64,000 nucleotides of DNA, taken from NCBI GenBank assembly GCA_029216955.1, contig JANAVB010015600.1, positions 33,535,734 through 33,599,733 of the forward strand. Direction: 5' to 3'. This stretch comes from Iris pallida (taxonomy: Eukaryota; Streptophyta; Magnoliopsida; Asparagales; Iridaceae). Positions 21,499 through 33,298 of this stretch are shown one piece after another. Every line of letters starts with the position of its first letter. Within the stretch, counting starts at the first letter, position 1. The notes below the pieces were generated by a model. The model was given only the letters and a program-made list of their open reading frames with translations. It ran no database searches and had not been told where the DNA came from. The translations under genes and the position numbers were made by a program.

Positions 21499-23247
21499 TT
21501 AAATCAACAAACTTTCTGATTCTACATGCAAAGAAATATGACCAATATGGCCACAATAATGACACTGTGCATGTTTAGTGTTGAAAGCTGAGTGATGTGC
21601 ACGGTTGGTAGGTTTAGGTTTTCTAGTATAGAAGAAAGCATACCTATAATCCTGTTTGGGCTTAACCTTTTGGGGTAAAGGTTTGATAGGGTTAGGTCTG
21701 ACAGTGTTTGGTTTGGGAATGTTCCGATTATTCGGTAAGTGACACATGTTAGGGTAGGAAGCAGCAGTCTCAGGCTGTTTTCCTAACCTAATTTCCAATC
21801 TTTTGGAAGTGTCATACAACTTAGTATAGTCAGAAGTGAGTGCTTCCATTCTGACATGTGCACTTTGAAGACTTTTTTTCTCTTTAGAAAGTTCTTCTTT
21901 CAGTTGGTCAATAACCTTGTCTTTCTCTTCAGATGACTTGGTAGTCTCGTGTAATAAGAGCTTAATTGAGGAAAGCTCACCAGACTCACTAACATTATTT
22001 CTAACCTCAGCTAGTAGGTCAGTAAGTCTTCCTGTTTCACCTTTGTACTCTTTGAGTACCTTCTTAGAGGTCTGATATTTGCTACGCAGTTTTCTGTAAT
22101 CACTTATCAGTTCACTGAAGGCATCTCCTAATTGCTCAAAGGTGAAGTCATCATATATATCAACTACAGGTTCAGAGAGTACCTGATCGGATGCCATAAA
22201 GCATACATTTGCAGCGTCTTTTAATTTTTCATCTTCTGAGTCGCTGGCTTCACTTTCATGCCATATGCTGGTGTTGGCATATCTTCGAGATGTTGATCTC
22301 TTTAGGTTCCCTTTCTCATACCTGTTGCTCTTCTTGCTTGATGATGAGTTTGTATGACAGTCCTTCTTCATGTGTCCCTTCTTCTTGCAGCCGTAGCAGA
22401 CAGCATCATCTTGATACCAGTTGCTGCTGCTATTGTTTTCTTTGGCTTTCTTCTCATATCTCATGAATCTTTTGAATTTCCTTGCTAGGAGTGCTTGATC
22501 TTCAGTATCAGATTACTGCTGTCTGAATCACCTTCAGCAGCTTTTCTGTGCTGAGCCTTGAAAGCGATCGTCTTCTCCTTTGGTGCAGGCTCTTCAAAAT
22601 CTTGTAGCTCCAGTTCATTAGTGAGTAGCTTACCTATGAGTACTTCGAGGGACATAGTTGTGAGGTCATTCCCTTCAATGATCGCAGTAGCCTTTGGAAT
22701 CCAGTTCTTGGTAAGTGCTCGCAGGAGTTTGTAAATCTTTTTATGGTTACTGTAATCTTTGCCTAGGGAGGACAAAGGATTTACAATATCCAAGAATCTT
22801 TCGAACATCTGAGTAACTGTTTCGTTGGGTTTCATCTTGAACACCTCATCTTGAGTAAGTCTGCTGACCTTTGATTCTTTGACTTGAGTCGTGCCTTCAT
22901 GTGTGACTTCAAGGAGCTTCCACACTTTATTAGAAGTTGTACAGATAGACACCCTGTTAAATTCAGTTCTGTCTAAAGCACAAATAAAGTGTTAATAGCA
23001 CGTGCGTCAAGACTGGCCTTTTTCTTTTTTTCTCTGTATATCTGTTGTGGGGTTTTTCAACTAAAACTCCATCAACATTTATACGAGGTGGCTTTTGATA
23101 GCCATCAATAATAATAGACCATAAATCAAAGTCAAGTGATTTCAAAAAGAAACTCATCCGTGTTTTCCAATAGGTATAATTCGTACCATCAAACAGTGGA
23201 GGTCTGTTTGTGGCCTGGCCTTCACTTGTGAATTTCACAGTTGCCAT
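21499..23247 (-). pseudogene. gag: Copia 1 gag (frameshifted)
   Basis: Start MATVKFTSEGQATNRPPLF at 23247, then FDGTNYTYWKTRM, the usual copia gag opening. 22952-22485 is the UBN2-type capsid region (VWKLLEVTHEGT, MFERFLDIVN). 22464-21499 holds the knuckle CYGCKKKGHMKKDC and a coiled-coil-like Lys/Glu-rich stretch, ending near a second CHYCGHIGH. The frame changes between the pieces. The long coiled region after the knuckle is seen in SIRE-type gag. Confidence 0.85.
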
Positions 23248-23326
23248 GTGTTGTACTGTGATCTATATATTAATTAGTTAAATGAATAAATAATTGCAAT
23301 GTTACCTTGCTTTACCTGTAACACCC

Positions 23327-23338
23327 GCTCTGATACCA
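23327..23338 (-). promoter_or_regulatory. Primer-binding site of copia 1 (initiator Met tRNA)
   Basis: Minus strand TGGTATCAGAGC, the exact complement of the plant initiator Met tRNA 3' end, two bases inside the 5' LTR. Confidence 0.95.
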
Positions 23339-23340
23339 AT

Positions 23341-24202
23341 TATAGGAACGAAATCGTAAAGCAGAATACTCTAGAGGGGGGTGAATAGAGTTGGCAGCGG
23401 AATAATGCTAATTTAAAAATGTTAGCAGCAAGATCACGGAATAATAATCACAACTAAATAATGTAAAGGCAGAGATAAGAAAGCAAACGCAAAGACAGCG
23501 ATGTATACTGGTTTCCCTCTGTTGAGGACTAATCCAGTCGGTAGAACTCTTGCTACCAGTTGAATCCACTATTGGCAAAATCGCAAGTTTTCTTACGAAG
23601 TCCTTGCAACTTCTACAACGCGAGCTTTGATACGAAGAACTCGTCCAACTTCAATTTCGAAGAGTTGAATCTTCTATCAAGCCTTCGATTACAATCACTC
23701 TGAAACTTCTAGACCGTACCGCACTTGCAAATCGACTAGAGGATTGTAACTGGCTTGGGATCTGAAATTTGAAGCTCGAGAAAAACTCTTTGGAAGACTG
23801 AAAGCTTTTTAGAAGAGAGAAGATTGAAAGTGAATGAGTGAGTTAAAAAGATCGAAATCCTTCTCTATTTATAGGAGTTCCAAAGACAGAATTCTGGCAG
23901 AATTCGGCAGAATTCGGACAGAACTCGATGAGAAAATCTCGGTCAAATTCGCAACTGCAGGAGGACCAAGTTTCAAGAATTCAAAAAAAACGGCCACTAA
24001 CCGAACTCTGGCCGAAATCTGGCCGAACTCTGGCCGAGTTCTGTCAGGGTTAGGTTATGGTTTTTAAAATTAGTTTTTGGGAAATTTTGAAAACCTTTTT
24101 GAAGCTTTTGTAAATACGAATGTTTTAAAAAAAGGACATTTTAAAAATATTTTGAAATCATTTTGGAATAGCCTATTTGCCAGTATGACTCGGTGTACAA
24201 AG
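23341..24202 (-). repeat. 5' LTR of copia 1, truncated
   Basis: Matches 14817-15679 closely, including the TATA box and U3 words. The left border reads TATAGG instead of TGTAGG. Homology stops at 24202, where a gypsy LTR begins. Confidence 0.88.
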
Positions 24203-25085
24203 TGTCACGACCCGCACCATAAAGGGCACGAGAAGTGGGTACGTCCAGCCTACCGCAGTGTCTAGTGAGTCGGAGTAAAATATAGACATGTGAAATGGTA
24301 TAGGAGATTCATGGCTACAGCTAAGAGTGATTCATGACTATAGCTACTGGGGTAATATCCACATGACTATTTCCACTCCCATCCCCAATCAATACACAAG
24401 GATCCATTCAAGTTATGTTAAGATTCGTGATAAGCCCATAAATGGGAGATTCATGAGAGGCTCTGTGAGCATGAGAGTACATGAGTCACAAGTAATTCGT
24501 GAATCTATGAAAGCATAGAGATACATGATGATTCGTGAAAAGCAAAAACATGCTGATCTGATGCTCCCGAGGGGATAACATCTCATAAAAAGATCCATAT
24601 AGTACCAATCCGTGATAACAATCGTGTCAGCATCAAGTAAAGTAATCTAGAGCAAGAATAAATCCTGGCAAATATGAAACGGTCAGAGAATGTACTCGCC
24701 TGATAACTGAATGTCTGAAGAGGATATACTGTCTGAGGAGAGGTGTATGGCTCCTAATCAGAGCAATACAAGTCACAATGTATCCACAATGGTAAAAATA
24801 AAATATACAATGCATACTACATGATTCTAGGTCAATCTGGTCAAAAGTCAACTCTTGGTCAACTCTAATAGTCAAACTAGGTCACAGGAAGTCATACAAG
24901 GTCACAGGGAATCAAACTAAGTCAAATAAAGTCAAACAAGGTCAAACAAGTCAGGTTAGTCAAATCTAGGTTAAAGTCAACTCTTGGTCAACATTCAAAT
25001 CAAACTTGTCAAATACTAGTCAACATGATCAATCTGGGTCAAGTCTAGTAGTATGGTCAAAGCAGCAAGGTAGGTCAAACAAAGA
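24203..25085 (-). repeat. Ty3/gypsy LTR fragment (TGTCACGACCCGCACC family)
   Basis: It starts TGTCACGACCCGCACC and GTACGTCCAGCCTACC, matching the outer ends of LTR A (39294) and solo LTR B (42840), and ends at the N gap. It shares the CTCGCCTG..ACTG block and a dense field of GGTCAA words (24830-25080) with LTR A. It lacks the hairpin seen in LTR A. Confidence 0.75.
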
Positions 25086-25098
25086 NNNNNNNNNNNNN
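25086..25098. other. Assembly gap (13 N)
   Basis: Thirteen unknown bases. The sequence changes completely across it (AT-rich LTR to GC-rich coding sequence), so the join may not be a true neighbour relation. Confidence 1.
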
Positions 25099-25149
25099 CC
25101 GTCTGCTCCGGTCCGTCTGCTCCCGGTCCGTCTGCTGGTGCTCCCGGTT

Positions 25150-25425
25150 CATCGGTGGTGCTCCCGGTCCGTCTACTGCTGCTGCCGGTGCTTCGGATCG
25201 ACCTGGTCCTTCTTCCCCCGGACGGCTTTCGTTTAACCGCTCTGCGGACGCCCGCATCGTATCGGATAACACCATCTTGACGCTCCTTGACATGTTGTTG
25301 CCAGAGCAGCTACGCGCGCTTCCAGACCATGTCTTGTCCCAAGTGCCGGCACACACGGTGGAGGAGTACATACGCAAAGCGGATGCGGCGACACGAGCAC
25401 GAGACGATCCGACGGACGGGGTTTG
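25150..25425 (+). CDS. 3' end of an unidentified gene inside the CACTA element
   Basis: One plus frame reads a Gly/Pro/Ser/Ala-rich stretch, then SFNRSADARIVSDN, TILTLLDMLLPEQL and HTVEEYIRKADAATRARDD, and stops at TGA near 25423. Its place, just inside the subterminal repeats and pointing outward, fits the last exon of a CACTA-encoded protein. I do not recognise the family. The start is lost in the gap. Confidence 0.45.
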
Positions 25426-25489
25426 ATTTTGTTTATGTTGTTAGTTTTGTAGACATTTGGATACATTGTATGTTCGGATATTTTTTTAT

Positions 25490-25700
25490 GTTTGGATAAT
25501 TTAATGTTGGATATTGGATATATTGTGTTGGTAATATTTTGTTGGATATTGGATATGTTGGATATTGGTGTCGGATATGGATATTTTGCATATGGATATA
25601 TGGTGTTGGATATTGGATACGTTGGATATTCGTATTGGATATGGATATATGGTGTTGTATATGGATATTTTGCATGTTTGATATTGTGTTGGATGTGTTG
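25490..25700 (+). repeat. Degenerate GGATATTGGATATG tandem repeat
   Basis: Words such as TTGGATATTGGATAT and ATGGATATATGGTGTTGG recur with 15-40-bp spacing. It probably arose by slippage in the 3' untranslated part. Confidence 0.7.
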
Positions 25701-25799
25701 TATAAACAGGAAAGAGTCTGTTTGCAGTATTTTTTTTTTCAAAAATTAGAAGTTAGCGACGGACTGGCGACCACTCAGCGACGGATAGTCCGTCGCTAA

Positions 25800-26201
25800 T
25801 TGGAGAAACTGAGGTTAGCGACGGAGTGGCAACATAAAATCCGTCGCTACCTGGAGCATTTCAATAAAGCGACGGATTGGCGACGGACGATCCGTCGACC
25901 TGGTGCTGTTTGATGTCCATAAATTTTAGCTTTCGTGACGGATTGGCGACTAACTTAAGGCGGACTGGCGACAAAGTCCCGACGGACTATCCGTCGCTAA
26001 CTGGAGAAACCGAGGTTAGCGACGGAGTGGCGACGTAAAATCCGTCGCTACCTGGAGCATTTCAATAAAGCGACGGATTGGCGACGGACGATCCGTCGAC
26101 CTGGTGCTGTTTGATGTCCATAAATTTTAGCTTTCGCGAGGGATTGGCGACTAACTTACGGCGGACTGGCGACAAAGTCCCGACGGACTATCCGTCGCTA
26201 A
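25800..26201 (+). repeat. 201-bp tandem duplication within CACTA subterminal region
   Basis: GAGGTTAGCGACGGAGTGGC occurs at 25811 and 26012, and the sequence around both matches almost base for base over about 200 bp, including CCTGGTGCTGTTTGATGTCC and TGGCGACAAAGTCC. A third partial match begins near 26200. Confidence 0.85.
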
Positions 26202-26939
26202 CTGTAGGAATTTAATGTATCGACGGATTGGCGACGTAATATCCGTCGCTACCTGGAGAATTTTACATTGAGCGACGGTTTAGCGACGGAATGTCCGTCG
26301 ACCTGGTTCTGTTTGATGTCCATAAATTTTGCAGTTAGCGACAGATGTTTTGTCGCTAATACGACGCTAATCCGTCGTACACCTCGGCGGATTAGCGACG
26401 GCATAACGACGACCTGCCGTATGGGAAAATCTCTGATACGCTTTTACCGACAAATTTACGACGGATTAGCGACGGATATTGCGTATCAGAAAATCACTGA
26501 TACAGTTTTGCCGACTCTTTAGCGACGGAGTTTTCCGTCGCTAACCCTATATCCTGATACATGTTTTGACGAAAGCTAGTCGGTAATCCGTCGCTATATA
26601 TATAAATGCGCCGACGGTATTCCGTCGCTAAGTCGTCGCTGAGCGACGGAGTAGCGACGGATATGTTTTAGCGACGAGGTTATTCCCGACGGCTATTTTA
26701 CCAAAATATCCGTCGGTAATCCGTCAGTATTTATTTTTGGCGACGGACTACCGACGGATAAGGCCGTCGGTAAATCCATGTATTTTGGTAGTGATTCACA
26801 TCTCTGTTATCCTCCTTAATCCCTAATACATCATCTCCTGGTTCTAATATTTGTCATTCACCACCCTTATCATCCACACCTACTACTACATTTTCTTCCA
26901 GCCCACCCATGTCCTCCATTTTAAACACCACTTCCTCCA

Positions 26940-27237
26940 TATCCTCTGTTTTACATAACACTTCCTCCATATCCTCTGCTTCCATATGTAATGCTAATGT
27001 GGCTTTATTTCTTCCCAACATAACCCCTCTACCATAACTCTATCTAACATACATATGTCCCCTACTGAAATTCTAATGCATATAATTCCTACTTCTAGGA
27101 ATATAAGCAAACGAATTAGAGATCATTCATCTGCTGAAACTACTGATCATGATGTTACTAGACCAAAGAAAAAGTTGAATGCTAATTTGGTTGAAATGAT
27201 AGGCGCGGCTGGCCTTGAACAGCCTCATGAGCCATGA
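26940..27237 (+). pseudogene. LINE ORF1, C-terminal remnant
   Basis: The open end 27055-27237 reads ISKRIRDHSSAETTDHD and NANLVEMIGAAGLEQPHEP and stops at TGA 27235-27237. This overlaps the ORF2 start by four bases (ATGA), a common LINE arrangement. Upstream is a short CACTTCCTCCATATCCTCTG tandem repeat. The zinc knuckle of a complete ORF1 is not present. Confidence 0.5.
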
Positions 27238-30200
27238 TTCTATCTTGGAATTGTCGAGGGTTGAGGAATGACCCGACAATTGAACACTTAAATCATTCCT
27301 CCGTGCATCGAGGCCTGACATTGTTTTTCTATCTGAAACAAGATGCTCGTCAACAAATGCTGATCATATTGCTATTGATCTTGGTTTTGACCATTACTAT
27401 TCAATATCATCTAGGGGCCTATCTGGTGGATTACTCCTATGTTGGAAATCTGATATTAATCTGAGTATTATTTCTGCTTCTGGAAATTGCATTCATTGTG
27501 AGATCAATATCTCATCTGTTAACTGTTCTTGGAATATTTTATTTTTATATGGTCCACCAAATGTGGTGGATAGAAGGATATTCTGGTCTAATTTGGAAAC
27601 AACTATACATTCTATATCTGGGCCTTGGATATGTATGGGAGATTGTAATGCTATTCTGTGTGGTTCTGAAAAATGTGGAGGAAATCCCTTCAATTTTCAG
27701 CACCACAAAGATTTTATCCAATGGTTCAATAATACTGCTGCTATGGATTTGGGCTATTCTGGGCCTGCTTTTACTTGGAATAACCGCAGACATTCCAAGT
27801 ATAATATTGCTGAAAGACTGGATAGAGCCATGTCTGATACACTATGGCGTTCTATATATCCTAAAGCTTCTATTCTTCACCTTCCCTATTTGAATAGTGA
27901 TCATAATCCTATTTTGTTATTATTGGAACCTATCACTATTAAAGGAAGACGGCCTAATCGATATGAAGCTGCTTGGACTTATGAACCTGGGTTTAAAAAG
28001 ACTCTTGCTGACTTGTGGGGGAACATTCACTCCCAGGATTTTGGAAATAAGCTGAACATTCTACTTCCTAGACTTAAAGCATGGGGTTTCTCTAGATTGG
28101 GGAATATTGACAAGGAGATTAAACTTATTGAAGAAAATCTCCTTTCTATTCAGTCTCTTCCATGTTCAGATTACAAATTTGTTGAAGAACGAAAACTTCA
28201 AATGCTACTCAACAAACTTCTTATGCAAAAAGACTTATACTGGAAACAAAGATCTCATATTTCTTGGTTACGAGATGGGGACAAAAACACTCATTTTTTC
28301 CATTTATCTGCAACTGCTAGGCACAGGAATCTTATTCATACTATTACTAAAGACAATGGTGAAGTTGTGAACACTCAGAAGGATATTTCAGATGAATTTA
28401 TTTCTCAGTTTCGTGCTCGGTTCACTAAATCCAGTACTAACCCTGTTCCTTTGCATATATTATCTGAGCTTCATAGAATCACTAGCAGATAATGAAGGGT
28501 TGAGTGCCATTCCTGATGAGGAAGAGATTAAATTGGCAATTATGTGTATGGGCCCTTATAAATCCCCAGGTCCTGATGGCTATCCAGCTGCTTTCTATCA
28601 AAAAAATTGGGATTTGATTGGAACAGAGGTAATTAATCTCATTCAAGCATATTTCTCTTCTACTGTTATGCCAAGGATGTTGAATCATACATACATTACT
28701 TTGATTCCTAAATCATCTTCCCCTTCTACTGCTAATGATTTTCGACCAATTGCTTTATGTAATGTCTTGTATAAAGTGATTTCGAAAATTCTTGCCAATC
28801 GATTACGTTCATTTCTTCCAAATCTTATAAATCCATTACAAAATGCTTTTGTTCCTGGGAGACACATTGGGGATAATGTTATTATTGCTCATGAGTTATT
28901 TCATTCCATTTCCAAATTTAGTTCTGGTAACAGTTCCTTTGCTTTGAAATTGGATTTATCTAAGGCTTATGATAGACTTGATTGGAACTTTCTTAGTCAA
29001 GTTTTATTTGATTTGGTATTTCTGGGAAAACTCATTCTCTTATCATGAATTGTATTACATCCACTTCATTTGCTATCCTTGTGAATGGTATTCCTACTAA
29101 ATCCTTCAAGCCTAGTTGTGGTATTCGTCAAGGGTGTCCTCTTTCACCTTATCTTTTCATTTTGTGTATGGAAATTTTCTCACAATTTATGCTTATCATG
29201 GAAAGGAATGAGTTTTATGATGGTGTCAAGATTCTAGATGCCCTGTTTCTTTTTCACATTTAGCTTTTGCTGATGATAATTTTCTCTTTGGGAGATGCTC
29301 ACTGCATAATTTGTTTCAAGCTAAAAATATCATTCAAACTTTTGAGCAATGGTCTGGTCATCGAATAAACTTCGATAAATCTTCAATCTTCTTTTCTAGA
29401 TCCACTGACCCATATATGTGCCAATTGTATCGAAATTTATTGGGTGTTAAAGCTATGTCCTCCTCTGATAAATACCTTGGCCACAACCTTCAACTTTCCA
29501 AAAAGAGATTGAATACTTTTTCTGATTTGATTGTTAGCAGTAATTGTAAACTCCAAGGTTGGAAGAGGAGTTGTCTTTCCCATGCTGGTAGAACTGTTTT
29601 AATCAAATCTACACTTGCTTCATTACCTATTTATTACCTATCTTCCTATCTTGTTCCAAAGAAAGTAACTGGTACCATCTCTAAACAACAACGGGATTTC
29701 TGGTGGGGTGATAATGATGGCAAGAGGAAGCTTCACTTTACTTCTTGGGCTAAATTTACAAAGCCTAAGTTCCAGGGAGGTCTTGGCATTCGTGATCCTT
29801 ATATTTCAAATCTGGCATTGATTATGAAATTGGCTTGGCAATTCTTAAAGGATAAACAGTCCCTTTGGGTTCAAATGCTGGAAAGTAAATACTTGCATTC
29901 ATCTTGTTTTTGGTCGGTGGCACCAACATCTACTGTTTCATGTGTTTGGTCTAGTATATTGATATGTAGAGAATTTCTGCATGGCAATATCATTTGGTCT
30001 GTGGGTGATGGTATAAATATTCATATTTGGGAAGATCCTTGGGTACTGGACTGCCTGATTTTCGTAATTGGCTATCCGTTTGCTAAAGAGCAGGTGACTA
30101 CTGTTAATGAATTGATCCACACAAACAAATACCTGGAATGTTGACATGATACTACTATTATTTCCTTCCCATGAAGCTGAGGCAATTTTCAATATCTCAT

Positions 30201-31320
30201 TATCCAATTCTGGTTTATCTGATGCTCTTTATTGGAGGCATACCAAAGATGGCAACCTTACGACAAAATCGGCTTATCGAGTGATCCATAAGTCTCTCAA
30301 CAGAGAGACAAATCTCTCTGGTTCATCTACATTTACTGAATGGAAGAAATTCTGGAAGAATTCTCATATCTGCCCTCGTGTTCTTCTTTTTGCCTGGAGA
30401 TCACTTACAAATTCATTGCCTACTAAATCAAATATTCATCGAAGGGTTGACAATGTTGATGCAATATGCCCAATGTGTCAGGTATGTGAAGAAACTAATG
30501 ATCATCTTATTTTGCAGTGTTCTATGATAAGAAATGCTTGGTGTCATTATTCTACATTTTCAAGACTTCTACTTCATCACTCAACAATTTCATCTTTCCT
30601 TACTGCTCTTAATGAGGGGGATCAACAAGCTCTGTCATCATGCTTTTACCTTATGTGGGCGATTTGGAAAGCAAGAAATAAATTTATTTTTGAAGACAAG
30701 AAGATTGACATCAACCATATTTTATCTGAAGCAACTTCTCTGCAAGAAACATATGAAGGATATACTATGCAGGATCCTATTCTGGAGTCTACAGCAAATT
30801 CGATCATTTCAAATCCAACTTGGCATCCACCATTGAACAACAACTTGAAGATCAATTTCGATGGTGCATTTCTTGATGGGAAAATGGCAGCTGCTGCTCT
30901 CTTAAGGGATGGTTCGGGTCGATTTCTAGGAGCTATTTCTAAATCTCAACATGGAGGTTCTTCAATTGAAGCTGAGGCATTGGGTATTCATCTTTCTCTT
31001 CTTCTTGTGGAACAACATAACCTTAGCAACACTGTTATTGAAGGTGACTGCAAACCATTGATCGACGCTATCTTATCGAAATTTGATACAATCATATGGT
31101 TAGCTCGTCATACAATTTGTTCTGCAGGAAGCTTCTTCTAACTGCATCCAATATTTCATACTCTTTTGTTCGAAGATCTGGCAATATATGTGCTCATCAA
31201 CTGGCTTCATATGCTTTGCTGTTTAATCCTGTAAATATTCTTACTGTTCATTCTTGCATTCCTCCTTGTATTTATGAGGCTGTGAAAATGGACATTTCAC
31301 TTTGTAATTTGAATATTTGA
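27234..31320 (+). pseudogene. LINE ORF2: endonuclease, reverse transcriptase, RNase H
   Basis: Start MILSWNCRGLRNDPTIEHL at 27234 is the apurinic-type endonuclease opening. Its later blocks (GDCNAILCGSEKCGG, DLGYSGPAFTWNNR, LNSDHNPILL) are at 27563-27930. RT follows: GPYKSPGPDGYPAAFYQ, ALCNVLYKVISKILANRL and KLDLSKAYDRLDW (28540-29000), then GIRQGCPLSPYLFIL (29100) and the catalytic FADD near 29264. 29311-30144 is the thumb region, 30290-30540 the zf-RVT (ICPMCQVCEETNDHLI), and 30840-31140 RNase H (INFDGAF). Frames change at about 27.5, 28.45, 29.03, 29.26 and 30.14 kb and again near 31.14 kb. Confidence 0.88.
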
Positions 31321-31421
31321 ATGAATGAATATGATGTTTATCTCAAAAAAAAAGAATATGAATATCCACATGCAATTGTCTTATTGAACAGACATAATAC
31401 GGAAACGTTGAAGGTGCGTTT

Positions 31422-31547
31422 GAGCCGAGATGAGACAAAAACAACAAAATAGGTATAAAATAGGTACCTTGATGAACCTCCTTGTTAACGAAGGGAAAGC
31501 AACAAAAAATAAAATGGAAGGTCTGAGCCGAGATGAGACAAAAACAA
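31422..31547 (-). repeat. 24-bp exon segment duplicated in the adjacent intron
   Basis: TGAGCCGAGATGAGACAAAA plus ACAA occurs at about 31421-31444 (intron side) and 31524-31547 (coding VFVSSRL), 103 bp apart. A short templated duplication is the likely cause. Confidence 0.8.
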
Positions 31548-31999
31548 GTAACTGGCAATCAGTAACTTGATTCAAGAGAAACAGACAACTCCTCAAATAA
31601 GACTTCATCAGTGGCCTAACAGTTTTCCATGTTGAAGTACTTTCCAACTTCATAAAACTTTCCACGGAGCAAGAATCTGAGACTCCAAGTCTTCTGCGGA
31701 AAATACCATCAGCTTCAGAAAGAACAAATGTCAATATCTTAGAGAACACTTCTTTATCGGGAATACTGTGCGGACACCCCACGGAATCAATCCCATATTG
31801 GTTAAATAATGCAGGTCCGGTTGGCTCTTCCGATACCAACCAACACCAAACATCCAATTGTACAGCTTCTGAGGATCTTTTTGTTGTGTGATGAGTTTAG
31901 GTTCTCACTAGTTGCATCTCCATTAGGATAATCCGTACCATCTTCTTTGTCAGAATACTGTAAAGGAACAGAAATTTCGGTGACATCATTTAACATCAT
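31468..31999 (-). pseudogene. NOC2-family (nucleolar complex protein 2) exon fragment
   Basis: NOC2 proteins act in nucleolar pre-60S ribosome maturation. On the minus strand an open stretch reads SSEAVQLDVWCWLVSEEP, KILTFVLSEADGIFRR, then WKTVRPLMKSYLRSCLFLLN and FFVAFPSLTRRFIK, the order and spacing of the conserved NOC2 region as I remember it. It ends at AAG followed by a GTACCT splice donor (31467-31462). The upstream acidic part (EDGTDYPNGDATSENLN, 31999-31900) is in another frame, so there is a frameshift or intron. The fragment is cut on its upstream side by copia 2 at 32004 and approached by the LINE on the other. It could be part of a real but disrupted gene, or a pseudogene. Confidence 0.6.
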
Positions 32000-32003
32000 A
32001 CAA

Positions 32004-33195
32004 TGTTAGTCCCTGGACGTAAAGTTAGAAGTAAACTCTTGTGACACGATTGTTGCACTTCAAAGAAAGGTGTAAAGCAGAAATCCTAGAAGAATCTGTA
32101 AACAAAAAATTAAAAAGATTTTTCGTTAAAGGTAGCGTACGAATAGTCTAAAAAAACTTTCGTAAAATAAACAATAATAGAAAAGCCTGCTGGGGTGTCA
32201 AGAACACCAGTGCTCAAAGCTAGATCCGTCCTCACGGTCAGCTTCCAGGAACCAGCAAGTTCAAAAGAACTCTAGAATGCTCCGTTGATCTGCTCAAGAA
32301 CGGACTGCTCAAAAAGTCAAGAAAGAAATACTGGTGGCGCGAGGAGCTACATGGGTCGCTGGAACACGAATGGGTCGAGGAACTCTCTCTGCTCTCGCAT
32401 AGAATTTTTTCTTCTGAAAAGAATCAATCCTTTTCTGTGAGAAGAGAGGCCCTATATATAGTGTCCTGCTGTAACCGCTTAGATCCGCAATGTGCGCGAC
32501 GATATTATGTCAGATCCGAAATCTCCGGATCTGATATCGCACGTTACGAAACAGTCAGAACGTGGACAGCCACGATTTGTGCGAATCAGCGCCACTGAGC
32601 GAGTTGCGCATGCCCAGCACAACCAGCGCCCCGCGCTCCCCGTGCGCCCTGCGCAACAAGCGCGCACTGCGCGCCCTTCGAACCCAGTGCAACCTGGACG
32701 CGCATCAGGGCACGCTCCTAGGCACGCAACTGGGCGCTCAACTGGCCGCGCAACTGAGCCGCGCACCTAGGCCGCGCAAGAGGCTCGCGCAACTTGAGCG
32801 CACTATGTGCCTAGCGACGATGCTGACGTGCTAAGTACAAAGTGCGTCAACAAAATGTCATATTACGCCTCATGTGCCCATGAGCCCGAGTCCGAGTCCT
32901 AGTCCGAGTCTGAGTCCGAGTCCGAGTCGCTAAGCCCCTATGGAACTTAGCTCCAATGGAAATTAATTTTCCAAGCGCAAAAAGCATGAATGTTTTACTT
33001 AGAGCCTTATCCTTAACTCCTAGTAAAATCACCCACATAGTTTCCTCCTTAGGGTCACCACCCCATATGCATATCAACAACACATACAAGTATATATGTT
33101 GAGATAACTCATGGTGCACTTTTCGTTTGGGACTAAACTTTACTAGGCATATTGAGAGCAAGCTCTCTTCATGTCAAGGAGCAATAGCACCAACA
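32004..33195 (-). repeat. 3' LTR of copia 2
   Basis: Borders TGTTAGTCCCTGG and ACCAACA. A minus-strand TATA box CTATATATAGGG lies at about 32451-32462. The middle (32570-32810) is unusually GC-rich with repeated GCGCAACTGGGCGC-type words, and 32886-32930 is a (GAGTCC)n tract; both recur in the right LTR (38880-39180). Confidence 0.88.
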
Positions 33196-33206
33196 ATCCC
33201 CCACAT
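33196..33206 (-). other. Polypurine tract of copia 2
   Basis: Minus strand ATGTGGGGGAT directly before the LTR start TGTTGGTGC. Confidence 0.75.
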
Positions 33207-33210
33207 ATCT

Positions 33211-33211
<1 letters not shown>

Positions 33212-33297
<86 letters not shown>
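33212..33297. repeat. Compound (AT)n(GT)n microsatellite
   Basis: A pure AT tract then a GT tract, in the 3' noncoding part of copia 2. Open frames through it are artefacts. Confidence 0.95.

Positions 33298-33298
<1 letters not shown>

Larger units (their letters stand above)
14817..24202 (-). mobile_element. Ty1/copia element 1 (SIRE-like), minus strand, inactive
   Basis: LTRs lie at 14817-15880 and 23341-24202 (the latter cut short by another LTR at 24203). On the minus strand the primer site matches initiator Met tRNA (23338-23327), followed by gag (23247-21499), protease/integrase/RT/RNase H (21277-18343), a further gene (17778-16451), a polypurine tract (15890-15881) and the 3' LTR. 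The order integrase before RT is diagnostic of copia. A large ORF after pol and the KVDRKSTSGTC block suggest the SIRE/Maximus lineage. Many frameshifts and an altered RT active site make it dead. Confidence 0.9.
25099..26793 (+). mobile_element. CACTA transposon, right end
   Basis: A GC-rich open frame ends near 25425, followed by a repeat-rich spacer. Then about 1 kb of GCGACGGA / TCCGTCGC subterminal repeats (25750-26770) ends in ATTTTGGTAGTG at 26793, the CACTA terminus. The flanking 3 bp is ATT (26794-26796). The left end is lost at or beyond the gap. Confidence 0.75.
26794..31354 (+). mobile_element. L1-type LINE (non-LTR retrotransposon), inactive
   Basis: End of ORF1 (to 27237), ORF2 with endonuclease, reverse transcriptase, zf-RVT and RNase H (27234-31320), then an A-rich tail at 31346-31354. 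Several frameshifts disable ORF2. The 5' part is missing: the CACTA end at 26793 probably inserted into ORF1 or replaced it. No clear target duplication was found. Confidence 0.85.

Noticed and set aside
32492..32834. Arg/Pro-rich ORFs in copia 2 LTR
   Set aside because: They come from GCGCAACTGG-type repeats inside an LTR and have no start context or domain.
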